Below, piece after piece: positions 1 through 7,100 of a DNA stretch of 13,408 bases (position 1 is its first letter; the number at the start of each line of letters is the position of its first letter). The stretch comes from Chloroflexia bacterium (lineage in GTDB: Bacteria > Chloroflexota > Chloroflexia > QHBQ01 > JADMIH01): the NCBI GenBank assembly GCA_025927935.1, contig JAICKM010000102.1, positions 1 to 13,408 on the forward strand. The letters run 5' to 3'. A program made the translations under genes and the position numbers. Under the pieces are notes generated by a model. That model did not search any database and had not been told where the DNA came from. It was given only the letters and a program-made list of their open reading frames with translations.

Positions 1-777
1 CACATATTGCGTCGTCACGAAGATGGTGCGCCCCGAGTCGCGCAGGCGGCGGAACTCCTCCCAGAACTTGCCGCGTAGCACCGGGTCGATCCCGGCGGTC
101 GGCTCGTCCACAAACAGCAGGCGGGGGCTATGGATCAGCGAACCGGCCAGTTCCAGGCGGCGCTGCATACCGCCGGAGATATTCTCCGCCAGGCGGCCAC
201 GGGCATCCCACAGTTCGACAAAGTCGAGTAACGTGCGGATCTGCTTGTGCCGTTCGCGCCAGCCCAGGCCATGAATGCCGGCCAGGAAGTCAATGTTCTC
301 GTACACGGTCAGGTTGGGATACAGCACGAACTGCTGCGGCATATAGCCGAAGCCTTCGTGCAGGTGGCGCGTCGGCTTCGCGGGGTTCACGCCCAGCAAG
401 CGCACCTGGCCGCTGGTCGGCGCATAAATGCCGTTGAGCAGGCGCATGGTGGTCGTCTTGCCGCTACCGCTGGGGCCGATAAAGCCGAAAATCTCGCCTT
501 CATAAACCTCGAAGCTGATGTCGTCCACGCCCACCACGTCGCCAAACTTCTTGGTCACGTTCTGCACCTGGATCACCGCGCGGCGCGCGGGCGTCCCACC
601 GGGAACTGCGGCTACAGCAGCCGGGGCGGCGGGCGCCGCGCGTCCGGCCACCGGATCGCCGGCAAGCGGCGGGGCCGGCGGGCCGGTTGGTGTCGGGGCC
701 GGCGCGGCGGCTTGCGACGCATTAGCCGCCGGACGGGCCGGCAGTTGCGACGGAGATTGGGATGGTTGTTGTGCCAT
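1..777 (-). CDS. ABC transporter ATP-binding protein, DrrA/ABC-2 export type (3' end outside window)
   Basis: Nucleotide-binding subunit of an ABC-2 type exporter; it hydrolyses ATP at the inner face of the membrane to drive a separate permease, which would lie beyond the left edge. The 259 visible residues show Walker A GPSGSGKT (101-108), Q-loop MPQQ (146-149), signature SGGMQ (201-205), Walker B LLFVDE (220-225) and D-loop AGID (228-231). The usual switch histidine is glutamine (TTQY, 255-258), which I recall as common in DrrA-type drug/lipid export ATPases. Residues 1-66 are a Pro/Ala/Gly-rich low-complexity extension before the domain begins at about residue 67, unusual for this family. 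Start ATG 777 has a GGGGAGG ribosome site at 784-790, six bases away. It lies 14 bases after the PRC-barrel gene, so it is probably cotranscribed. Substrate unknown; the C-terminus is missing. Confidence 0.93.
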   Translation of the reverse strand, partial: MAQQPSQSPSQLPARPAANASQAAAPAPTPTGPPAPPLAGDPVAGRAAPAAPAAVAAVPGGTPARRAVIQVQNVTKKFGDVVGVDDISFEVYEGEIFGFIGPSGSGKTTTMRLLNGIYAPTSGQVRLLGVNPAKPTRHLHEGFGYMPQQFVLYPNLTVYENIDFLAGIHGLGWRERHKQIRTLLDFVELWDARGRLAENISGGMQRRLELAGSLIHSPRLLFVDEPTAGIDPVLRGKFWEEFRRLRDSGRTIFVTTQYV

Positions 778-791
778 GAAGGGCCTCCCCG

Positions 792-1439
792 TCAGGTCGA
801 CGGCATCAGAGAATCGGATTCCGGCTCGGCGTTGGAGTCCATGTACGGCTCGCTCTGCGCCGTGAGATCGGCAATCGAGCAGTTGAGTTGCACCATTAGC
901 GAGTCGGACGACGTAATCAGGTCGAGTGGGACAAGCAACGGCGGCACGGCCTCATCATCGGGCCGCACCACCAAGCCAGTAATCTGGTCGGCCTCGTCGG
1001 TCAGTACCTGGTCCACCACGCCGAAGCGGCCGTCCAGGCATTGCACTTCCGTGCCCTGGCTCAGCTCCACCGAGCCGGCGGGTGCGTTCGACTCCTCCAT
1101 CACCGGCACGACCGGGTATTGCAGTGCGCCCGCTAGCATATCACCGCCGGGGACGTAATTTTCGGACACTTCCCACCCTTCCGGCTGATCGTTGTAGCGC
1201 GCCACCTCGTAATCGGGCAGCGCGTCCACGGCGTCGCGGTCGGCGGCCACGGTCAGCACATCGCCCGGATCTTCCTGGAGCATACTCACCGGCACCAGCA
1301 CCAACCGCCCGACCAAATCCGGCGTTTCCACGACGATTTCATGGACGGTATTCGTCTCAGGATCAAAGATCACCTTATTGATCGTGCCGACCTGTTCGCC
1401 ATCGGGGTAGCGCACAGGGGTTCCAATATCCAGTTTCAT
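792..1439 (-). CDS. Double PRC-barrel domain protein
   Basis: A 215-residue soluble protein made of two PRC-barrel-like beta domains, about 1-78 and 126-196. The halves align by eye: each has a GT-x-V-x-x-x-DG-x-x-G-x-(I/V) entry, a D-x-(E/D)-(T/A) turn, a hydrophobic I/V-V strand and a (V/L)LVP strand. PRC barrels occur in photosynthetic reaction-centre subunit H, RimM and many small uncharacterised proteins, where they mediate protein or RNA contacts; no specific role follows here. The linker (about 80-125) and acidic C-terminus (about 197-215) look disordered. I chose ATG 1439 (MKLDIGTP) over the in-frame ATG at 1466 because a strong GGAGAGGA site at 1447-1454 lies seven bases upstream and would sit inside the longer reading. 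It sits between the M20 hydrolase and ABC ATPase genes. Domain call fairly sure, function unknown. Confidence 0.8.
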   Translation of the reverse strand: MKLDIGTPVRYPDGEQVGTINKVIFDPETNTVHEIVVETPDLVGRLVLVPVSMLQEDPGDVLTVAADRDAVDALPDYEVARYNDQPEGWEVSENYVPGGDMLAGALQYPVVPVMEESNAPAGSVELSQGTEVQCLDGRFGVVDQVLTDEADQITGLVVRPDDEAVPPLLVPLDLITSSDSLMVQLNCSIADLTAQSEPYMDSNAEPESDSLMPST

Positions 1440-1446
1440 GCTCGTG

Positions 1447-1454
1447 TCCTCTCC
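1447..1454 (-). promoter_or_regulatory. Shine-Dalgarno that decides the PRC-barrel start
   Basis: Minus-strand GGAGAGGA seven bases before ATG 1439. The alternative upstream ATG at 1466 would place this site inside coding sequence, so 1439 is preferred. Confidence 0.75.
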
Positions 1455-1479
1455 AGTGGCGGTCAAGGCTTTGGCCGGG

Positions 1480-2688
1480 TCACAGGCCCAGGCCGAGGGC
1501 CATGTACCCGGCGAACGCCTCGACCATCAAGTCAATCGAAATCCGCTCCTCGACCGTGTGGATCACTTCTTCCCAGGCGGGCGAAAAGCCGATGCAGGGC
1601 GTGCCGGTTTCCACGAAATACCCGCCGTCGGTCGCAAAGCGCCACAGCCCCACGGGGACGGTGCGCCCGAAGGTCGCGCTCAACACCTGCGCGGCGGTTG
1701 TGACCAGCGGGTGATCCTCCGGGATACCGAAAGGCAAGCTGATCGCGCCAATCGCTGCCTGCACCCCTGTGTACGAAGTCAAGTTCCGCGGCTCCGGGTC
1801 GACGCGCACATGCACCCCGTCGATGAGGCTGTGATTGGCTACCGATCGCACTTTCTCCAGGATCGCCTCCGGCTTGTCGGCCGGCACATTGCGCCAATCC
1901 AGGTGTTGCACCACTTCGGCGGGGGTCACGTTGCTACTGCTCTGGTCGGTATATAGCAAGGTTGGAGCCACGCTGGATGGGCCGAGGCCCGGATGTTCCG
2001 GGTCCGTGATCATCGGCAACATCTCCAGGCCCTGCAAGAAGCGGCCGAGCGCGTACAACGGATTCGCGCCCTGCGCGGGCACGCTGGCATGCACCGAGCG
2101 CCCGTTGAAAGTGACGACTACCTCCACCCGCCCGCGATGGCCGCGCATGATGCGGTTCGTGGTCGGTTCGCCCAGAATACAGTAATCAGTCTGCACCGTC
2201 TTGACCAGTTCGCGCGCCCCCAGCCCGCCGACTTCCTCCTGCACCACCGCCGAAACATAGCAGTCGTTGGGTAGGGGGCGGCCCAGGCGCTTGAGCGCGG
2301 CCACGGCATGCACCTGGCAGGCCAGCGGCCCCTTCAGGTCGCTGGCGCCGCGCCCCCAGATCGCCCCGTCGGCCACCGTGGCCTCGTAGGGGGGATAGGG
2401 CCAGCGGGCCGGGTCGCCCACGTCCACGTGGTCCATATGCGTGTTGTACATGATGCGGCGCGGACGGCCCCCATCCGCGGGGGCCGTCGCCCGCACCAGG
2501 CCGATCACGTTGCCCGTGGCGTCGCGCCAGACCTCGTCAAAGCCCAGGCGCTGCATCTCGGCCTCGACCAGGGTCGCCACGGCGCCTTCCCCCCCCGACA
2601 GGCTGGGCGTCTGGATCAGCCGGCGGGCGAACGCCACCATCTCGTCACGTCCGTTCGTGGCGAGTGCCCGTAGCTCCTCATTGCTCAT
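1480..2688 (-). CDS. M20-family metallo-hydrolase (ArgE/DapE/YgeY-like)
   Basis: A cytosolic zinc-dependent amidohydrolase or peptidase of 402 residues, the normal length for M20. Expected di-metal ligands are visible: H84 in NTHMDHVDVG, bridging D117 in GRGASDLKG, E152 in QEEVGGLG, E174 in LGEPT and H377 in EEVIHTVEE. E151 would be the catalytic base and D86 the ligand-orienting aspartate. The lid/dimerisation domain is about 185-300, beginning RGHRGRVEVVV and containing SVHAS. The RG-x-RGR-x-E segment and the W-x-F-(A/S)-T-(D/N)-G stretch (349-355) resemble my memory of E. coli YgeY, so YgeY-like is my best subgroup guess; acetylornithine or succinyl-diaminopimelate deacylase cannot be excluded and the substrate is unknown. 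Start ATG 2688 has AAAGGAG at 2698-2704, nine bases upstream. First gene of the leftward unit and divergent from the LOG-family gene. Confidence 0.9.
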   Translation of the reverse strand: MSNEELRALATNGRDEMVAFARRLIQTPSLSGGEGAVATLVEAEMQRLGFDEVWRDATGNVIGLVRATAPADGGRPRRIMYNTHMDHVDVGDPARWPYPPYEATVADGAIWGRGASDLKGPLACQVHAVAALKRLGRPLPNDCYVSAVVQEEVGGLGARELVKTVQTDYCILGEPTTNRIMRGHRGRVEVVVTFNGRSVHASVPAQGANPLYALGRFLQGLEMLPMITDPEHPGLGPSSVAPTLLYTDQSSSNVTPAEVVQHLDWRNVPADKPEAILEKVRSVANHSLIDGVHVRVDPEPRNLTSYTGVQAAIGAISLPFGIPEDHPLVTTAAQVLSATFGRTVPVGLWRFATDGGYFVETGTPCIGFSPAWEEVIHTVEERISIDLMVEAFAGYMALGLGL

Positions 2689-2697
2689 GCTTTGCGG

Positions 2698-2704
2698 CTC
2701 CTTT
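2698..2704 (-). promoter_or_regulatory. Shine-Dalgarno of the M20 hydrolase gene
   Basis: Minus-strand AAAGGAG nine bases before ATG 2688. It fixes this start and supports 2688 as the 5' end of the leftward gene group. Confidence 0.75.
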
Positions 2705-2748
2705 CAAACACAATTCCATGCTGCCGGGCGGGAGGCTTGGCATCGTCT

Positions 2749-2777
2749 TTGCCCCCCGATCGGCGATACGTTATACT
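2749..2777 (+). promoter_or_regulatory. Predicted sigma70-type promoter for the LOG-family gene
   Basis: A -35-like TTGCCC (2749-2754, 4/6 to consensus) and a -10 TATACT (2772-2777, 5/6) are separated by 17 bases. Transcription would start near 2784, giving a leader of about 50 bases. The reverse strand of the same -10 reads TATAAC (2770-2775), so the element could also fire toward the M20 gene, although no good minus-strand -35 is visible. Confidence 0.55.
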
Positions 2778-2798
2778 ACTGCATATAGCTACCACTTG

Positions 2799-2820
2799 CG
2801 TCCCGGCGCCCTGCCGGGCG
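2799..2820 (+). promoter_or_regulatory. GC-rich leader stem-loop abutting the LOG-family ribosome site
   Basis: CCCGGC (2802-2807) pairs with GCCGGG (2813-2818) around a five-base loop. Two more pairs (C2799-G2820 and G2800-C2819) extend it past a bulged T2801. The Shine-Dalgarno AAGGAGA (2821-2827) begins at the very next base. In the predicted 50-base leader this stem could limit ribosome access or protect the transcript's 5' end. No regulator or ligand is implied by the sequence. Confidence 0.45.
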
Positions 2821-2834
2821 AAGGAGAAACAACG

Positions 2835-3887
2835 ATGGCTACAAATGAGCAGGATACCGCCGCATCTCCCGGCGCATCCAATACTCGCCCGCCCGCGGAC
2901 CCGCCCGCGGCGAACGGCAGAAACAAGATCAAACAGGATCGCAATCGTCTGGAACGGCGGAAGAATGCCGGCGCGACGAACGGCCAATCCGACATCCGCA
3001 CGCCTGTCGTGGGATCGAGCGCCACCATCGGTGGGCAGCGCCGCCCCTTGCCGGGCATGGTGCAAAATCCCTCGCTTAATAACGCCGCGCGTACCGGGCG
3101 TGCGACGGAAGACGAAACGCTGCTCTCGCGGCCTGAACTCAGCCACCCCGGCGGCATCGATTTCACCGAGACCGATCCCTGGCGCGTCTTCCGCATCATG
3201 GGCGAGTTCGTCCACGGCATCGACGTATTGGCCCATATCGGCCCCGCCGTCGCTATCTTCGGCTCGGCCCGCATGCGCGAAGACGATCCCGATTATCAGG
3301 AGGCCGTGAAACTGGCTCGCATGCTGTCGGACGCCGGCCTCGCGGTGATCACCGGCGGCGGCCCCGGCATCATGGAGGCGGCCAACCAGGGCGCGTCCCA
3401 GGGCAGCAGCGAAAGCGTCGGCTGCAACATCGAGTTGCCGCGCGAACAAGGCACCAACAAGTACGTGCAGATCTCCGTGAACTTTCGCTACTTTTTCGTG
3501 CGCAAGACCATGTTCATGAAGTATGCCGAGGCTTTCGTCATCTTCCCCGGCGGCTTCGGCACGATGGACGAGTTGTTCGAGGCGCTGACCCTGATCCAGA
3601 CCGGCAAAGTCCGCAACTTCCCGGTGATCCTGTTCAATCGAGCCTACTGGCAAGGACTCGTCGATTGGATGCGCGTTACCATGCTACCCGGCGGCAAAAT
3701 CGAGGCCAAAGATCTGAACCTCCTGATGATCACCGACTCGGCCGAGGAAGCCTGCCAGCGGATCATCGATTGTTACAACGACGAATGCTGGACCGGCTCC
3801 ACAGTCGCCAATGAACTGGCCGGTGCCCCGGCGCCGCTGGTCCCGAACGGCGAAACCGCCACCGCGCGCACAGCCGATGGCGAATAA
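2835..3887 (+). CDS. LOG-family (TIGR00730) nucleotide 5'-monophosphate phosphoribohydrolase-like protein
   Basis: A 350-residue cytosolic Rossmann-fold protein. The LOG core, about residues 130-320, has GGGPGIMEAANQGA (174-187), the catalytic arginine context FVRKTMF (R223) and PGGFGTMDE (238-246, E246). The Arg-to-Glu spacing of 23 matches what I recall for characterised LOG enzymes, which cleave nucleoside monophosphates to base plus ribose 5-phosphate; bacterial members often act on AMP or on cytokinin precursors. Catalysis is therefore plausible but the substrate is unknown. A hydrophilic, Pro/Asn/Arg-rich tail of about 105 residues precedes the core, and a short Ala/Pro/Thr-rich tail follows; typical members are about 180-230 residues. 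Start ATG 2835 follows AAGGAGA at 2821-2827; the in-frame opening upstream to 2664 overlaps the promoter and is not used. Apparently monocistronic. Confidence 0.88.
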   Translation: MATNEQDTAASPGASNTRPPADPPAANGRNKIKQDRNRLERRKNAGATNGQSDIRTPVVGSSATIGGQRRPLPGMVQNPSLNNAARTGRATEDETLLSRPELSHPGGIDFTETDPWRVFRIMGEFVHGIDVLAHIGPAVAIFGSARMREDDPDYQEAVKLARMLSDAGLAVITGGGPGIMEAANQGASQGSSESVGCNIELPREQGTNKYVQISVNFRYFFVRKTMFMKYAEAFVIFPGGFGTMDELFEALTLIQTGKVRNFPVILFNRAYWQGLVDWMRVTMLPGGKIEAKDLNLLMITDSAEEACQRIIDCYNDECWTGSTVANELAGAPAPLVPNGETATARTADGE

Positions 3888-3944
3888 GCGCTTTCATAAT
3901 CAATGGGGCGCAATCGCCGGTATCGTGCATAAGCGACGTTTATC

Positions 3945-4019
3945 CACCGCAAAGGAACGAAGAACGCGATGAACAGGACTAATACAAACCGTCTTCGCGT
4001 TCCTCGTTTCTTCGCGGTG
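3945..4019. repeat. Imperfect 28-base inverted repeat (hairpin-forming intergenic element)
   Basis: Arm one is 3945-3972 and arm two 3992-4019. The reverse complement of arm two matches arm one at 24 of 28 positions, with a 19-base spacer. The arms begin CACCGC and carry AACGCGA near the loop. Transcribed, one of the four mismatches would become a G-U pair, so a long hairpin would form about 58 bases after the LOG-family stop codon. There is no T-run after it, so it is not a classical intrinsic terminator. It looks like a REP/MITE-like dispersed element; processing or termination of the upstream mRNA is possible. Confidence 0.65.
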
Positions 4020-4049
4020 CGTCTATGACGGGATATCAGGCAATCGCGG

Positions 4050-4079
4050 TTGACGCCGGGCCGGGCTACGTGATACAAT
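4050..4079 (+). promoter_or_regulatory. Predicted sigma70-type promoter for the GT39-PA14-NHL gene
   Basis: TTGACG (4050-4055, 5/6) and TACAAT (4074-4079, 5/6) lie 18 bases apart, the best promoter match in the window. The start of transcription would fall near 4086, about 110 bases before ATG 4198 and only about 16 bases before the alternative GTG at 4102. Confidence 0.65.
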
Positions 4080-4197
4080 TAGCCCCGGCTAGCTGCCTCT
4101 CGTGTTGGCCCGGCTACAATCCCGTCGATGTCTAACCTGCGCCTGCGATCCCCGGTTGCACCCCGGCGACCCCGGCGGCCCACCCACCACGGAACTC

Positions 4198-7100
4198 ATG
4201 ACCGCGTCTCGATCCACCTGGCTTAATCTAACGCTGCTTCGCCGCCTGCTGGTTGTGCCGGCTGCGGGGCTGGCCTTCCTCGCTGAGCGCCTCGCCGCCG
4301 ATGCCCGTGGGCAAGCGGCGGCCCCACCCCAACTCAGTTGGGGCCTGTTTGCCCTGGCGGCGCTCGTCTTTGTGGTCGCCGCCTGGCCGCCGCGGCAGTT
4401 GCGTGAATCGCCCGGCCTGCTGTTCGGCGTGGCGCGGCGCGCGCTAGCCCAACCTCTGTGCTTCTGGGCACCGCTCGGCCTGGCGCTGGTTTGTGCGCTG
4501 CTGGCAATCCCGCTGTTTATCACCATCAACGCCGCCCCGCCTAACTCGCCCATCGGCGAACCGGCCAATACGGGCGCCTGGCTGCTCTGGATCGCGGCCT
4601 TGCTGTTGTTCGGCGCGGCCTGGGTCGTCTGGGAGCGGAGCGCGCCCGCGCCGCCCGCCGGCACGCTGCCTGATCCGCCCGCCGACCGGCTCCCGGCCCG
4701 GCTCGAATGGCTGCTGCTGGGGGTGCTGCTGCTGGGGGCGCTAGTCTTGCGGCTGTTCAGCCTGGATAACGTGCCGCCCGGCCTGTGGTTCGACGAAGCG
4801 CAAAACGGTATCGTCGCCCAGAGCTTGCTGGCCCCCAACGCGCCGCACCCTACCTTTATCGGCAATCTGACCCAGATGGGCGCGCTCTATTTCTATGTCC
4901 TGGGCGTGGTGCTCAAGATTTTCGGCCCCGACATCTGGCCGTTGCGGCTGTTGCCCGCGCTGGCCGGCGCGCTGACGGTGCCGATGATCTACTTGATCGG
5001 CGCGCGGCTCTACGGCTGGCGGGTGGGACTGGCGGCAGCGGGCGTGCTCCTGGTCTCCGCCTGGAATCTCACCTTCAGCCGCTTTGGCCTGGTCTCAATG
5101 ACGACCGTGGCCCTGGACGTGGGCGTCTATCTGTGCGCGGTGCAGGCGCTGCGCACCGGGCGGTTAGGCTACTACGCCGGGGCCGGGGTGCTGCTGGGCC
5201 TGGGGATACAGGGTTACTATGTGAGCCGCCTGGTGCCCCTGGTGCTGGTCGTGTTGCTGGTGCATCAGTTGATCAGCACGCGCCTGCGCCTGGTGCGCTC
5301 GATCCGCGTGGGTATTGTGGTGTTCGCGCTCGGCGCGCTGCTGGCCTTCCTGCCGGTCGGCCTGTTCGCCATCCAGCAGCCCGACGCCTTTAGCGGCCGC
5401 ATCGACACAGTCTCCGTCTTGAACCCGGACGTGAACCACGGTGACCCAAACGTTATCTTCGACAACCTGAACACGCACCTGCTGATGTTCAACTTCCAGG
5501 GCGACCGCAACGGGCGGCACAACCTGCCGGGGGCGCCCATGCTCGACGATCTCACGGCAGCGTTGTTCTTCCTCGGCCTAGGCGCCTGCCTGCTGCGCGC
5601 CTGGCGCTGGCAATACGCCTTCCCCGTGGTCTGGTTCGTCGCCGCCATCTCCGGCGGGGTGCTGTCGATCCCGTTTGAAGCGCCGCAAAGCCATCGCACC
5701 CTCGAAAACAGCGTCGTCACGGCGCTCCTGGCCGGGATCGTGCTCGGCGAACTCTGGGCGTGCCTGACGGGTCCGCGGCGCGTGGCGGAAGAAGAAATCG
5801 GAGCGGTATCTACCCGCAAAAGTTCAGCCCGCCTCCTGCCCTGGGCAGGCAAAGCCAGCCTCAAGGCGCCCGCGACCACCTTGCCCACCCGGCGGCGCCC
5901 GGTCGCGGCAAGCAATAGCTTGCCCGCCCGCCCGCGCCCGGTCGGGATCGAATCCCCCGCGCCGGAGCGGGCGGGAATTGCCACAGCGGCAGAATCGCCG
6001 TCGATCACAACCGCCGGGGACAGCGAAAATGGCCTGCATCCCGCCGAGCCACTTATGGCGGCGGTTCCCGCGACCGCAGAACCGCTAAAGTCCCCATCCT
6101 CCGCGCTGGATGTGGCAGATCAGCTACCGTCCGCCCGCGCGGAGGAACAGCTCCCCGCCACAGCCGGCCCGGCTCCGGAGGTGCTTGCACCGATCCCGGC
6201 AGCCGTGCGCACCCGGCCAACGCGCGGGCGCCTGATCGGCTGGGCCGTGAGCGGGGCCGGTATCCTGCTGGTGGTCGGCGCCGTCAGTACGCTGACAATT
6301 CCCCGCTACTTCGAGGTCCAGGCCCGCGACCGTAGTGTTTGGGGGGATATGTATAGCCCAGAGGCGCAGGCCGCGCGCCTGGTGCGCAGCTTGAGCAGCA
6401 ACTACCAGGTGTTTGTGTCTTCGGTGTTCCTCGGCCTGCCGCCTATGCGCTACCTGGTGCCCGACGCCAACCCGGTGGAATGGCCGGGCATGGACGCCCT
6501 GCCCCTGAGCAGTGCGGATCGCGACGTGGCGATCATCATCGATCCGCCGCAAGCCGCCGATCTCACGGCTATCGCCCGCATGTATCCGCACGCCACTTTC
6601 GATCCCTTTAGCGCCCCCGCCGATCCGTCGCCGCTGCTCTACACCATCCGCATCCCGGCCAGCGACATTGCCGCGCTGCACGGCGTGCAGGTCAGCCTCT
6701 ACGATCCCGGCGCCACCCGGCCTCGCGAAGAGCGCACCGTGCCCGACTTTGCCCTCGATTGGGCGGCAACGGGCAAGCCTGGTACCGCCCGCCTGGCGAC
6801 CACCCTGCATGTCGATCAATACGGAGTCTACAACTTCGACTGGCGCCCCGCCGGAGGCACCTCGGCGCCCGCCCTGCTGGTGGACGGCTACCCGGTCCGC
6901 TCCGGCGACCCGGTCTCCCTGGCCGTCGGGTTGCACACCGTCGTGGCGACGGATACGGTCAGCACTGCGACCGGCGTGGCGCAACTGGGTTGGGCCATGC
7001 AGGGCACCACGACCCAGCCGGTCCCGGCCACCGATCTGTTCGACCCGCAGCGCATCGAGCCGCATGGTCTCACCGGCTACTACCGCCAGGGCACGACCGC

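Larger units (their letters stand above)
3888..4197. other. Non-coding region between the LOG-family and GT39 genes
   Basis: The largest intergenic stretch of the window, 310 bases. From left to right it holds about 57 bases with no clear signal, the 75-base imperfect inverted repeat (3945-4019), a strong promoter (4050-4079) and a leader of about 110 bases before ATG 4198. I see no tRNA, small RNA gene or credible short coding sequence. A second TACAAT at 4115-4120 lacks a matching -35. Confidence 0.6.

Noticed and set aside
247..1158. A 303-residue plus-strand open frame over the ABC ATPase and PRC-barrel genes
   Set aside because: Both minus-strand genes have clear domains and ribosome sites; this frame is Arg/Gly low-complexity shadow.
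2664..2834. Upstream in-frame extension of the LOG-family protein
   Set aside because: It overlaps the predicted promoter and leader hairpin, while ATG 2835 has a clear AAGGAGA site.
2685..3653. A 322-residue minus-strand open frame opposite the LOG-family gene
   Set aside because: The plus strand carries clear LOG motifs; the antisense translation shows no family motif and would also cover the promoter region.
4102..4197. GTG 4102 as an alternative start of the large GT39 gene
   Set aside because: It has no Shine-Dalgarno, would leave a leader of only about 16 bases, and adds 32 residues with Cys/Pro/Arg character before the first helix. ATG 4198 is preferred, though its own ribosome site is weak.
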